A stretch of DNA of 31,893 bases from CAZFLD01 sp964519835 (GCA_964519835.1 CAZFLD010000051.1:1-31893), one strand, 5' to 3'. Positions 23,312 through 31,859 are shown, counted from the first letter of the stretch. The notes: generated from the letters alone by a model not told the origin. Program-made: numbers and translations.

Positions 23312-24643
23312 GTGACACAAGAGTGGAGCCCTTCGAGCTGGCGAGGAAAAAACACAAAACACCGCGTCGAGTACGGGGACGACGCCGGCGTGGAGCGGGC
23401 CTGCGACGTTCTATCAAAGCTGCCGGGGTTGGTGGCGCCGCAGGAAGTCTTGGCGCTGCAGGGCGCACTGGCGGAAGCCGCGGCAGGCAGGGCATTTGTG
23501 CTACACGGCGGGGACTGCGTCGAGCGGTTTATCGACTGCAACGAGGAGACTATCTCCAACAAACTCAAGATCATGCTTCAAATGAGTACCGTGCTGACCT
23601 ACGCCGCGCGGAAGCCGGTGGTTCGCATAGGACGCATCGCGGGGCAGTATTTCAAGCCCCGGTCGAGTAACACGGAGATCGTAAACGGTGAGGAGGTACT
23701 CACCTACCGCGGCGACACGGTACATCAGTTTGCCGCCGGGCCGCAGGGCCGCACGCCTGATCCCAACCGCCTGGTGCAGGGCTACTTTCACGCGGCAGCC
23801 ACTCTCAACTTTCTGCGCGCCGGCACTAACGCGGGCTTTGCGGATCTACACCACCCATACTCGTGGAACCTCCACTCCATCGAATCGCTCCCCGATTGGC
23901 CCCGCTACAAGGAGATCCTCGATCGGATTATCGACGCGGTGAGCTTTATGGAATCCTTCGGCGGCCTACGGGAAGACATCGTCGGGAAGGTCGACTTCTA
24001 CACCTCGCACGAGGGCCTGCACCTCCCCTACGAAGAGTCGCTTACCCGGCGGCTGCCGGACGGCAGATACCTCAACGTGGGCGCCCATCTGCTCTGGATC
24101 GGCGACAGAACCCGCTCTCTAGACGACGCCCACGTGGAGTACTTTCGCGGTATCGCAAACCCGATCGCGGTCAAGATCGGACCCGGCGCAAAGCCGGGCG
24201 GAATTGTCGCTCTCGCGGAGCGCCTCGATCCGGAGCGGGCGCCGGGTAGACTAACGTTTATTACACGCCTCGGCGCAAATCGCGTGGAGGAACTGCTAAG
24301 ACCGTTGGTGGCCGCCGTGAAAGAGACCGGGCGACAAGTCCTTTGGTCCTGTGACCCTATGCACGGGAATACCGCGACAATCGAGAACGGAACCAAAACT
24401 CGGCACTTCGACAACATTCTCCAAGAAATCACCAAGACCTTTGGCGTGATGGGCGATGCCGGTCCGGCGGGCGTGCACTTCGAGCTGACGGGAGAGGAGG
24501 TGACCGAGTGCCTCGGCGGAGGCTCTCGTCTTGGGCCGGCCGATCTGTCCAGGGATTACCGGAGCTACTGCGACCCGCGCCTCAACTACGCGCAGAGCAT
24601 GGAGATGGCGTTCCTTATCGCGGGGCTGCTCGCCGGACGCTGA
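23312..24643 (+). CDS. 3-deoxy-7-phosphoheptulonate synthase, type II (plant/Mycobacterium type)
   Basis: Condenses phosphoenolpyruvate and erythrose-4-phosphate, the first step of the shikimate pathway, by the type II fold unrelated in sequence to the type I enzyme encoded at 18338-20275. 443 residues, as usual. Motifs are WSPSSWR at the start, GGDCVERF with the metal-ligand Cys, RIGRIAGQYFKPRS, YRGDTVH, SHEGLHLPYE, HLLWIGDRTR, VKIGPGAKP and SCDPMHGNT; all active-site elements look intact. The start is the GTG at 23312, since homology begins there and GGGAG precedes it by seven bases; the open frame upstream is not coding. A hairpin plus T5 follows the stop. Confidence 0.94.
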   Translation: MTQEWSPSSWRGKNTKHRVEYGDDAGVERACDVLSKLPGLVAPQEVLALQGALAEAAAGRAFVLHGGDCVERFIDCNEETISNKLKIMLQMSTVLTYAARKPVVRIGRIAGQYFKPRSSNTEIVNGEEVLTYRGDTVHQFAAGPQGRTPDPNRLVQGYFHAAATLNFLRAGTNAGFADLHHPYSWNLHSIESLPDWPRYKEILDRIIDAVSFMESFGGLREDIVGKVDFYTSHEGLHLPYEESLTRRLPDGRYLNVGAHLLWIGDRTRSLDDAHVEYFRGIANPIAVKIGPGAKPGGIVALAERLDPERAPGRLTFITRLGANRVEELLRPLVAAVKETGRQVLWSCDPMHGNTATIENGTKTRHFDNILQEITKTFGVMGDAGPAGVHFELTGEEVTECLGGGSRLGPADLSRDYRSYCDPRLNYAQSMEMAFLIAGLLAGR

Positions 24644-24708
24644 GAAGTCTTTAGCGGCGGTGGCCGAGGCCCTGGAGTGTCGGGCCCTCGTTCTACGGGG
24701 ACCGCCGG

Positions 24709-24728
24709 GCGGGTGTGCCCGCGTTTTT
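24709..24728 (+). terminator. Probable terminator after type II DAHP synthase
   Basis: GCGGG (24709-24713), loop TGTG, CCCGC (24718-24722), then G and TTTTT (24724-24728). The short stem is GC-rich and lies 66 bases past the stop, between convergent genes. Confidence 0.5.
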
Positions 24729-24756
24729 GCCCGCCGTATCCGGGCCGGGCCCGGGC

Positions 24757-26988
24757 TTAGGGCAGCGTCCGTATCGAGAGGTCGCGGAACTCGGCGGATC
24801 CCAGACTCCGCAGCGCCACCTCGAATCCCGAGCGAACGCCGAACCACGTTTTGTACCGCACCTTCTCTTCACCGTTTACGGCGATCGTGATGTACTCGGT
24901 CTCCGGCTCGAACAGGACCTCGATTCCCAAGTCTTCTGCAATCGATTCCTCGATCACCGAGTCCAAGACGCGTCCCATGTCGATATCGTCGTTGGACCTG
25001 TACAGCTGCAGATAGGTATTGTTGTTCCTGTACTCTTCAAAGTCCCTGGTGAGCCACACGAGGAGTGATTTGCCGAGCCCGTAGCCCCGGGCCTCGACCC
25101 CGGACACCAGGATGTGGATGCCGAGCCCGACCCAGCCTTCGCCGTTGGCGCGGGCGGTAAACGAGTAGAGCGTGGGACGATCGGTTTGCGGGGCCGGCAG
25201 GGTTAGTTTGGCAAAAAACTGATCCGGATCCGTTTGTCTGGCGCGGTCGGATTGAATGTTCCAGTCACCGATCTGGGATGTCGCGGACCTAAAGCTCGAT
25301 ACAAGTGTCTGAGTCATAAGCGGGCGCATCTGCTCGATGACGCCTTCTTCGAGAAGCTCTTCCATAACACGTATTCGCAAGGCCGCCTGCTCGTTCCGCA
25401 GGCGTTGATTCTCGCGTTCGAGCTCTTCAATCTCTGCCTGTATGGCCCGGTTTTGTCGGCGAAGCTCGGTCAACTCGGCGCCTGCGCCGTCGGCGGATTC
25501 AGTTGCGGACGGCAGTGTCGGCGCGAATCGGTCACCCGATTCGCGCCCCGGCGCATCAGCCGAATCGTCTGCGTCTCCGGTGGCCGCGGTGCCCCGCTCA
25601 ACGGCGTTCTCGAGACGTGTACCAAGGTTCTGAATCTCCGACTGCAACAACGCGATCCGCTCCGTGAGCCCGCCAATCTCACTACGAATGGTTCCGGCCT
25701 CGGCTACAAAGGTCTCTTCCTCGAGCAGTCCGTCAAAGATCGCAGGATCGATCGCGGCATCGGCGGTCGCCGCCTCTTCCCGTAGGTCGGCGATTTCCAT
25801 CTCGAGCCGCTCAACCTCGTCATCAAGACCTTCGTTCCGTCGACCCAGTTCTTCTACCCGGCTCATCAGAGACTGATTTTGCTCGCGGAGCGACGCGTTC
25901 GTGTCCGTCAAGCCGGCATTGTTTTGTGTCAGCCGATCGTTCTCCGCCTCCGCCTCGGCGAGCGTGCGGTTGAGAGCGGCAATTTGCTCCTCGAGCTCGG
26001 AGTTGCGCTCTCGCATTGCCGTCAATTCGGTCTGTGTGGTCTCAGCGGCTGCCTGCAATTGTCCAACCTGTTGCCGAAGCTCGGCAATCCGCGCTGATTC
26101 TCCGTCGTCTCCCGCGTCGGTAGCCGTCGCGCGCGCCTCCTCCAGATCGGCCTCGAGCTTTGCAATTCGCTGCTCGAGGGCCTCTGCACGATCACTCAGC
26201 GCGCTGTTGGCGTTTGCAAGCCTTGTATTCTGAACGCGAAAATCCGAGATGGTTTCCTGGGCCGATTCGTTGGCGGCTTCGAACAAAGCGACCTGCTCTT
26301 CCAAGTCCGACAGCTGCTCCTCGAGGGCGAGGCGCCGGGTCTCCCGCTCGGCGGCCTGCTGCCTCAATGCCTCGCGCTCATCAAGCAGGGTTGCCCGTTG
26401 TGTCTGAAGGAGTGTGATCTGCTCCTCGTAGTCGGCGCGACGACGAGCCAACTCCGCCTCGAACTGCTCGCGCTCCTCGACAAAGAGGATGTCCCGGAGG
26501 TCTGAGACGCGATCGAGGGACTCTTCAGGCAGCCGACTCGAAGAAAATGTTCCCGCCAATGTCAGCGCCGCATCGTTTGTAAGAGAAAGCGTACCCCGAA
26601 GGACGTCGCCGCCGTATACGATTCCATCTACTTCGAGGGTCGTAGCGTCAAGTGGGGTGACTACCGCCAAATCCAAGAAGACCTCGCGAGGCACGGTGTT
26701 TTCCCCTTCCGGAACCGCCTCGACGATGCGCCAGACACCCGAGTCGTCGGCCTCGACGCGAAAGGAGTACAGCGAACCGTCCACGGACACGGAACGGATG
26801 TAAAACGCGGCGCTTCCGGCCACGCTTATCTGTGCATCCGCAAAGCCGAGCTCCGTCAGGTCGTCGGCGGCGCCGGCGTCCGGTTGAGCGTGCGCAGACA
26901 CAACGGCCAGCACAAAAAAAAGAACGAGTAAAAGGCGCCCGAAGAGGAAGCTCGGGCGCAGTGCTATGTCGACAGTCTTTGGGACCAT
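24757..26988 (-). CDS. Exported long coiled-coil protein with folded C-terminal domain
   Basis: 743 residues. A signal peptide (LLLVLFFVLAVVSAHA) is followed by a strand-rich domain to about residue 150 containing FYIRSVSVDGSLYSFRVEAD, then a coiled coil from about residue 160 to 410 with regular heptads (EEQITLLQTQR, LEEQLSDLEEQ, LEQRIAKLEADLEEA), a shorter helix-rich part, an acidic low-complexity spacer (DADDSADAPGRESGDRFAP) and a second short coiled coil. The last 170 residues form a beta-rich domain (YSFTARANGEGWVGLGIHIL, EYITIAVNGEEKVRYKTWFG) that resembles a jelly-roll or lectin-like sandwich. ATG 26988 has GGGAGG four bases upstream. No known function; probably periplasmic or surface-linked. 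Confidence 0.8.
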   Translation of the reverse strand: MVPKTVDIALRPSFLFGRLLLVLFFVLAVVSAHAQPDAGAADDLTELGFADAQISVAGSAAFYIRSVSVDGSLYSFRVEADDSGVWRIVEAVPEGENTVPREVFLDLAVVTPLDATTLEVDGIVYGGDVLRGTLSLTNDAALTLAGTFSSSRLPEESLDRVSDLRDILFVEEREQFEAELARRRADYEEQITLLQTQRATLLDEREALRQQAAERETRRLALEEQLSDLEEQVALFEAANESAQETISDFRVQNTRLANANSALSDRAEALEQRIAKLEADLEEARATATDAGDDGESARIAELRQQVGQLQAAAETTQTELTAMRERNSELEEQIAALNRTLAEAEAENDRLTQNNAGLTDTNASLREQNQSLMSRVEELGRRNEGLDDEVERLEMEIADLREEAATADAAIDPAIFDGLLEEETFVAEAGTIRSEIGGLTERIALLQSEIQNLGTRLENAVERGTAATGDADDSADAPGRESGDRFAPTLPSATESADGAGAELTELRRQNRAIQAEIEELERENQRLRNEQAALRIRVMEELLEEGVIEQMRPLMTQTLVSSFRSATSQIGDWNIQSDRARQTDPDQFFAKLTLPAPQTDRPTLYSFTARANGEGWVGLGIHILVSGVEARGYGLGKSLLVWLTRDFEEYRNNNTYLQLYRSNDDIDMGRVLDSVIEESIAEDLGIEVLFEPETEYITIAVNGEEKVRYKTWFGVRSGFEVALRSLGSAEFRDLSIRTLP

Positions 26989-27003
26989 GGTACCTCCCAG
27001 CCC

Positions 27004-27025
27004 TCCGGACAAGAAAACGTCCGGA
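27004..27025. repeat. Hairpin in the leader of the coiled-coil gene
   Basis: TCCGGAC (27004-27010) and GTCCGGA (27019-27025) form a 7-bp inverted repeat with an 8-base loop, 16 bases upstream of the ATG at 26988 on the minus strand. No T-run follows, so it is more likely a leader structure or operator than a terminator for the gene at 27069. Confidence 0.45.
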
Positions 27026-27068
27026 CAAACGAATCCACTCAGATTGTCGGCAGGGGGGTAAGAAGTGT

Positions 27069-27533
27069 TTACGCTAAATGACTTTCGAGGTGCTCGTGGT
27101 TAAAGAGCAAGACGTCGAAGCCCGGAACGAGCTGCGCCTCTCGCAGCGCCTCCGGTTCATGGATAAGCACGGGATTGATAAAGATAGGTGCCTTCATACG
27201 GACCGCAAGCGCGACGGCGTCGCCGGCTCGAAGGGGTAGCCAGTGCATCCGGAGGCCCTTGCGATAGTAAATTCGGCCCGAATAGCCGTTATCGTTTAGG
27301 TCGTCGATCTCAACGTGTTTTAACCTAAAACGATGGGCCCGGAACAACGCGGCGATGGCGTCGTGGGGCGCAGGCTCATCGGAAGCCATGCCCTCGAGCT
27401 CAACGAGAATTGCACGCGCCTCGGCAGGTCCGATCAAAAACGAGACGAGATTTCTACCTTCAGTGTCTTCCAGCAGCACCGTCGGCTGCGAGTCGGCTTT
27501 GCCAAGGGCGATGCCCTTAACGGAAAACGGCAT
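27069..27533 (-). CDS. Bifunctional nuclease (BFN/DUF151) family protein
   Basis: 154 residues, soluble. The BFN-domain pattern is clear: TVLLEDTEGRNLVSFLIGPAEARAIL, then FRLKHVEIDDLNDNGYSGRIYY and PLRAGDAVALAVRMKAPIFI. Plant relatives are reported to have DNase and RNase activity; bacterial members are mostly uncharacterised. The ATG at 27533 has GGGGGG five bases upstream. It is divergent from cheR across a 290-bp gap. Confidence 0.85.
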   Translation of the reverse strand: MPFSVKGIALGKADSQPTVLLEDTEGRNLVSFLIGPAEARAILVELEGMASDEPAPHDAIAALFRAHRFRLKHVEIDDLNDNGYSGRIYYRKGLRMHWLPLRAGDAVALAVRMKAPIFINPVLIHEPEALREAQLVPGFDVLLFNHEHLESHLA

Positions 27534-27556
27534 ATTGGCCCCCCAATTATTACAAA

Positions 27557-27586
27557 ACTATAACACAAGCTTCAAAGGCAAACCAA
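27557..27586 (-). promoter_or_regulatory. Promoter candidate for the BFN gene
   Basis: On the minus strand TTGGTT (27586-27581), 18 bp and TATAGT (27562-27557), giving a leader of about 17 nt with the G-rich ribosome site. A second pair, TTGAAG (27575-27570) with AATAAT (27551-27546), overlaps it. Confidence 0.4.
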
Positions 27587-27723
27587 AAAGCGGACATTTT
27601 TGCCGTCGTAGCGGAGCGCACGGGGGCACCACGGGGTGATTCCGATCATCAATGTATCCCCTACTGTTGCTTTTTGTACTCGAGCACGGATCCATACCAT
27701 CGTGTGGTCGGCAGGTTTTTGTA

Positions 27724-27753
27724 TTGACACCACAAAACGGCAGGTCGTAGACT
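27724..27753 (+). promoter_or_regulatory. cheR-cheB-lipB promoter candidate
   Basis: A consensus TTGACA (27724-27729), 18 bp and TAGACT (27748-27753). Start near 27760 would give a leader of about 65 nt. The rest of 27534-27824 holds no recognisable gene or RNA. Confidence 0.45.
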
Positions 27754-27824
27754 CCAGTGGCGCCGGGGCAGCCCACGATGAGTGGCCTTTTGGGAGCGCA
27801 GGGGCGGCCTTGGAGTTCAAAAAA

Positions 27825-28640
27825 ATGTCGGAGTTTTTGCCGGATGAGGACTTCGAGAGGTTTCGAAAACTCATCTACGATGAAAGCGGTATACACTTCT
27901 CCTCCACCAATCGAAGTATCCTCGAGAGCCGTCTGCGGGAACGCCTGAGAATCGCCCAGCTTCCGAGTGTCGGCGAGTACTACACGCTGATTACCGGCAA
28001 CGAAGAAGAGCTGAAGACTCTTCTCGATGCCGTTACCACAAACCTCACTCGCTTTTTTCGCAACACCGCCCATTTCCAGACGTTCGAGTACCACGTCGTT
28101 CCCGAGCTTATTGCTCACAAGTCCAAGACTCTCGACAAGCGGCTGCGGGTCTGGAGTGCGGGCTGCTCGACGGGCGAGGAGCCGTATAGCGTCGCCATTA
28201 TGCTCAAGGAACTGCTCCCGCCGGACTTTAAGATCGAGATTACGGCGTCCGATTTGAGCTTGAAATCGGTGTTGATCGGCCAGGAAGGCTTCTATCAGGA
28301 GAGCCGAATGAATGGTGTGCCTGAGAAGTACCTCAACAGGTATTTCGAGAAAAAGCCGAGTGGCTACCAGATTTCCCCGGAGATCAAGTCACTTGTGAAG
28401 TTCGACTACCATAACCTCAAGAACGACAGCGGCCGAAGGAATCTGGACGTGGTTTTCTGCAGGAACGTGTTGATCTACTTCGACGAGGTGGCACAAAAGG
28501 CCGTCGTCTCGAGGTTTTGGGACGCGATGAGCAATCACTCGTATCTGTTTATCGGCCATTCCGAATCCTTGTTTGGAATGGGAACCCGATTCGAGTTTCT
28601 TCGCACCGATTGGGCATGTATCTATCGCAAGTTTGTATAA
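27825..28640 (+). CDS. cheR: Chemotaxis protein methyltransferase CheR
   Basis: 271 residues. Methylates glutamates of chemoreceptors with SAM. The N-terminal helical domain contains FERFRKLIYDESGIHF and SRLRERLRI; the catalytic domain has TNLTRFFRN, the SAM motif VWSAGCSTGEEPYS, TASDLSLKSVLIG, VFCRNVLIYF and FIGHSESL. The ATG at 27825 is the start by homology; GGAG lies nine bases before it, and the open frame further upstream shows no coding character. cheB follows after 9 nt. Confidence 0.96.
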   Translation: MSEFLPDEDFERFRKLIYDESGIHFSSTNRSILESRLRERLRIAQLPSVGEYYTLITGNEEELKTLLDAVTTNLTRFFRNTAHFQTFEYHVVPELIAHKSKTLDKRLRVWSAGCSTGEEPYSVAIMLKELLPPDFKIEITASDLSLKSVLIGQEGFYQESRMNGVPEKYLNRYFEKKPSGYQISPEIKSLVKFDYHNLKNDSGRRNLDVVFCRNVLIYFDEVAQKAVVSRFWDAMSNHSYLFIGHSESLFGMGTRFEFLRTDWACIYRKFV

Positions 28641-28649
28641 GAGGGTGAG

Positions 28650-29855
28650 GTGTCTAGTTCCAAGAGTTCAGCCGGACCTGTTTCCGTACTAATCGTAGAC
28701 GATTCCGCACTCATGCGGAGTCTTGTCGGCAAAATCGTGGACGCGCAGCCTGATCTCGAGGTTGCGGCAAAGGCGATGAACGGTAGCTTTGCGCTGCAGA
28801 AGATCCCCAACTGCAAGCCGGACTGCATCATACTGGACCTGGAAATGCCGGAGATGAACGGCATCGAGTTTTTGCAGGAGCGACAAAAGCGCGGCATCGA
28901 CATTCCCGTGATCATCCTGTCGTCGGTAGCTAAAAAGGGTGCGTCGATCACCATGCAAGCCCTCGGCCTTGGGGCCTCGGATTTTGTAATGAAGCCCTCG
29001 GGGGCGGTGTCTGAAGACATACACACCGTTGCCCACCAGCTCACCGAGATGATCCGGGGCTTCGGCCGCAAGTATCGCGCCAAACACGGCAAATCTACCG
29101 TGGCCAAAAAGCAAACCAACGACCAGGACGCCCGGGCCGCGGGCGGCGAAGCGGTCGCCGTGGAACAGGCGTCGGCGCAAACTAGGCCCACGCGAGCTGC
29201 CGACCACGCCACTCCCGTAGTCGGGCCTCCCGCAAAGGGGCCAACGAGGATAGAACCCGAAAACAAGCCCGGCAGAATCGAGGTCATCGCCATCGGCATC
29301 TCCACCGGCGGACCAAATGCGTTGCGCAAGGTGTTTGCGGAGCTCGACGGGCGCCTTGCGGCGCCGATTGTTGTTGTGCAACACATGCCCGCCGGCTTTA
29401 CCGAGGAGTTTGCCAAGAGCCTCGATCGTGTCTGTGCCTTGGAGGTCAAAGAGTCTGAAGAAGGAGACATCGTCAAGGCGGGCCGCATCCTGATTGCGCC
29501 GGGAAACCGCCACCTCCGCGTCGAGCGACGGTCTCTGGGGGCCAGTGTGCACCTTTCCGATGAGGCGCCGGTAAATGGCCACCGGCCGTCGTGCGACGTG
29601 TTGTTCGAATCGGTGGCCAAGGCGTACGGCAACAAGGCATTGGCCGTTATCATGACCGGAATGGGCAAGGACGGGGCGGTGAAGATAGGCGATGTGTACC
29701 GCCGTGGGGGCCTAACCCTTGGTCAGGATGCCGGTAGCTCGGTTGTGTACGGTATGCCACGTGTTGCCTTTGAGCTCGGCCACATCATCAAGCAGGTGTC
29801 CCTTCCGGAAATGGCGTCGGAGATCCAGCGACTGGTGGCGGAATCTCACTCGTGA
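28650..29855 (+). CDS. cheB: Chemotaxis response regulator protein-glutamate methylesterase CheB
   Basis: 401 residues. Removes receptor methyl groups, opposing CheR, when phosphorylated by CheA. The receiver domain spans about 10-128, with IVDDSALMR (Asp17-Asp18) and the phospho-acceptor Asp63 in DLEMPEMNG. A long linker (about 140-208) rich in Ala, Pro and charged residues is variable in this family. The esterase domain has the triad Ser218 (GISTGGP), His245 (QHMPAGFT) and Asp341 (TGMGKDG). The GTG at 28650 follows GAGGGTGAG. Its stop overlaps the lipB start by 4 nt. Confidence 0.96.
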   Translation: MSSSKSSAGPVSVLIVDDSALMRSLVGKIVDAQPDLEVAAKAMNGSFALQKIPNCKPDCIILDLEMPEMNGIEFLQERQKRGIDIPVIILSSVAKKGASITMQALGLGASDFVMKPSGAVSEDIHTVAHQLTEMIRGFGRKYRAKHGKSTVAKKQTNDQDARAAGGEAVAVEQASAQTRPTRAADHATPVVGPPAKGPTRIEPENKPGRIEVIAIGISTGGPNALRKVFAELDGRLAAPIVVVQHMPAGFTEEFAKSLDRVCALEVKESEEGDIVKAGRILIAPGNRHLRVERRSLGASVHLSDEAPVNGHRPSCDVLFESVAKAYGNKALAVIMTGMGKDGAVKIGDVYRRGGLTLGQDAGSSVVYGMPRVAFELGHIIKQVSLPEMASEIQRLVAESHS

Positions 29856-30526
29856 CGCTTAACGTGCGGCACCTCGGCACGGTGCCCTATCCCGAGGCGA
29901 GGGAGTTCCAGCTCGATTTGGTCGAACAGCGCCGGCGGGAGGAGATACCCGACACTCTTTTGCTTTTGGAGCATCCGGCCGTGATCACGCTCGGGCGCAG
30001 GGCCGGGGAAGCCGATGTGCTCGCGAACGAGTCGGTGCTCGAGCGCGAGGGCGTGGAGGTAGTGAAAACGGACCGGGGCGGCCAGGCCACCTATCACGGC
30101 CCCGGCCAACAGGTGGGCTACCTCATCGTTAACCTCTATCAACATGGGCGGCGCCTCAAGCGTTTTGTTTATCAGATGGAAGAGGTGTTTATTCGTGTCT
30201 TAGGGGAGATCGGCGTAGAGGCCGGTCGGGACGATACGCACCGCGGCGTATGGGTGGGAAAAGACAAGATCACCGCCATCGGCATCGCGGTCAAGGATTC
30301 GGTCACCTACCATGGTTTTGCGTTTAACCTCGACCCCAATCTCGGTCACTTCGATCTGATCGTCCCGTGTGGCATTACCGACAGGGGGCAGACCTCCGTG
30401 GCAAAACTCCTCGAGGCTGAGGGTATCCCGTATCCGGGCGGAGAGGTGTTTTGTCGCCGTGTTGTGCGAGTTCTCGCAGAGGTCTTTGGTTACGAGGAGA
30501 TCACCGGAGACCTAAGCTCCGGCTGA
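29852..30526 (+). CDS. lipB: Octanoyl-[acyl-carrier-protein]:protein octanoyltransferase
   Basis: 224 residues. Transfers octanoyl groups from acyl carrier protein to lipoyl domains, the first step of lipoate synthesis. The signature RGGQATYHGPGQ is at 75-86, the catalytic Lys139 in KITAIG and the nucleophile Cys173 in VPCGITDRG. The GTG at 29852 overlaps cheB (GTGA). The pairing with chemotaxis genes is not functional, merely operon packing. Its 3' end overlaps the opposite-strand rseC gene by 37 nt. Confidence 0.95.
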   Translation: MTLNVRHLGTVPYPEAREFQLDLVEQRRREEIPDTLLLLEHPAVITLGRRAGEADVLANESVLEREGVEVVKTDRGGQATYHGPGQQVGYLIVNLYQHGRRLKRFVYQMEEVFIRVLGEIGVEAGRDDTHRGVWVGKDKITAIGIAVKDSVTYHGFAFNLDPNLGHFDLIVPCGITDRGQTSVAKLLEAEGIPYPGGEVFCRRVVRVLAEVFGYEEITGDLSSG

Positions 30527-30924
30527 GGGACTTCGATCTTTTTTCGGACGATCGGCCTATCGCCCGCAAGCCCTCGTCGCTTTCGAAGCGCAAGCGCCCC
30601 AAAACCCGCCGCCAGGCCAACAAGCCCCAAGAGGACTTGGAGTAATTCATCGGCGGCACCCAAAAGCCCCGAAACAAAATACCCCGCCACAAACAGCAAA
30701 AGCGGCACGACAAAAACCCGGAACGCGGCGCCGACGGCGGGTGCCGAGGGTATTTCCACCTCAACCGTATCGCCCGGCCGCAGCTCCAGGCCGTCGGGGT
30801 TCTCCGCTTCGAAGGTTCGCACCTTTGGGCTGCAAAAAAGCGAGCTACAGGCCTCGCAGACATCGCTGGTGCAGGCCAATTCGAGGCTATCTTTGGTTTT
30901 TACTACTCGCGCCGTTTCCGTCAC
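30490..30924 (-). CDS. RseC/MucC-like membrane protein with four-cysteine motif
   Basis: 144 residues. An N-terminal Cys motif (ACTSDVCEACSSLFC, spacing C-X4-C-X2-C-X4-C) and two hydrophobic helices (FRVFVVPLLLFVAGYFV and LLQVLLGLVGLAAGFGALAL) match the RseC family, linked in other bacteria to SoxR reduction and to anti-sigma-E regulation. The Cys cluster may bind a metal or iron-sulfur centre. I chose the GTG at 30924 because AAGGAG lies seven bases ahead; an ATG at 30945 is possible. It overlaps the upstream YmdB-like gene by 38 nt and the opposite lipB by 37 nt. Confidence 0.8.
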   Translation of the reverse strand: MTETARVVKTKDSLELACTSDVCEACSSLFCSPKVRTFEAENPDGLELRPGDTVEVEIPSAPAVGAAFRVFVVPLLLFVAGYFVSGLLGAADELLQVLLGLVGLAAGFGALALRKRRGLAGDRPIVRKKIEVPQPELRSPVISS

Positions 30925-31714
30925 CCGACGGCTCCTTACACTCATGCCGGACAAGCTCGATTGAGCCGGCTTTTCCGGTTGAATCGTCCGTTTCGACAAG
31001 TACTCCCTGAATCTGTAGGTTCACCCAGGCTTCCTCGGACCGTTCCGGGATCTGGCTTACATGTTTTTGAATCTCGATCTTTGGGTCAAGGCCGGCTACA
31101 GAGTCGATCGAGCCCGTACGGCCAATGTCCGTGATGTAAGCGGTGCCGTCCCGCACCGTCGCATCGGAGGTGGGGACACGCGTACCGGTGCCGATGATCG
31201 CCGAAAGGGTGCCCGCGGCATGGTACAGCATGGTGTACTTCTCCGCCGTCGTAAGAGCGTGAAAATCGAGAACAATGGTGTTTGTATCTTCCTTGAGCCG
31301 GGAGATGATCTCCGGCAGGAACGTAAAGGGGTTGCTTAGGTGCACTCGGTCGAAGCCCGACTGGCCGAGGAGCGAAATCACCCCGATACGCCGCTCCGCG
31401 GCGGTGTAGACGCGCCATCCGCGGCCCGGGTTTCCCGGCGGAAAGTTGGCGGGCCTCAGAATGTACGGAGCTTGAACGATGTGCGGGACCATGTCTTTTT
31501 TGAAGTAGATCTGGTCTCCGCCCGTGATGACGTCCAAGCCCAGCTTGCGCAAATAGACCGAGTGGTTTTTGCCGATGCCGAATCCGCCGGTGGCACCGTC
31601 GCCATTTGCCACGACAAAGTCGGCTTTGGTGGAATCCTTGAGGTCTTTGAGTCCGTCTTTTATGCAGTAGATTCCCGCTTTGCCGACAATCTCACCGAGC
31701 AGGAGTATTCGCAA
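30887..31714 (-). CDS. YmdB-family metallophosphoesterase with substituted active site
   Basis: 275 residues. The fold is certain: LRPANFPPGNPGRGW (residues 86-100), VLDFHALTTAEK and DGTAYITDIGRTG align directly with Bacillus YmdB (TIGR00282), a cyclic-nucleotide phosphodiesterase. The metal and catalytic positions, however, differ: Asp8 is Glu8, Glu39 is Asp39, Asn40 is Gly40, Asn67 is Asp67, His68 is Gln68, and the two histidines of GTHTHVQTAD are Gly177 and Arg179 (GTGTRVPTSD). Only His152 is kept. The start is a TTG at 31714, seven bases after AAGGTG and exactly at the expected N-terminus. A C-terminal tail of about 20 residues is extra. The protein is likely non-catalytic or altered. Confidence 0.85.
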   Translation of the reverse strand: MRILLLGEIVGKAGIYCIKDGLKDLKDSTKADFVVANGDGATGGFGIGKNHSVYLRKLGLDVITGGDQIYFKKDMVPHIVQAPYILRPANFPPGNPGRGWRVYTAAERRIGVISLLGQSGFDRVHLSNPFTFLPEIISRLKEDTNTIVLDFHALTTAEKYTMLYHAAGTLSAIIGTGTRVPTSDATVRDGTAYITDIGRTGSIDSVAGLDPKIEIQKHVSQIPERSEEAWVNLQIQGVLVETDDSTGKAGSIELVRHECKEPSGDGNGASSKNQR

Positions 31715-31859
31715 TACAAAACACCTTAGGCCCACGAGGGCGGTTCTGAACGTACGGGGCCGCGGGTTCTTTGGGCCACGCCCGACTTCCCGAAAACGCC
31801 GCATCCACATCGTGGCGACGCTGTTTATAGGCGACGCCGGAGTCCACAAATGTAGCCAA
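31692..31859 (-). other. Possible small ORF upstream of the YmdB-like gene
   Basis: An in-frame reading from TTG 31859 (or GTG 31847) to TGA 31692 would give a basic 55-residue peptide with many Lys, Arg and Pro and end 23 nt inside the YmdB-like gene. The reading begins within a hydrophobic stretch that is open only to a stop close to the window edge. There is no clear ribosome site or homology. Nothing else is recognised from 31715 to 31893. Confidence 0.15.

Noticed and set aside
27534..27824. Riboswitch or tRNA in the cheR upstream gap
   Set aside because: No cloverleaf, T-loop or c-di-GMP aptamer motif could be found; only promoter-like boxes and a weak hairpin.
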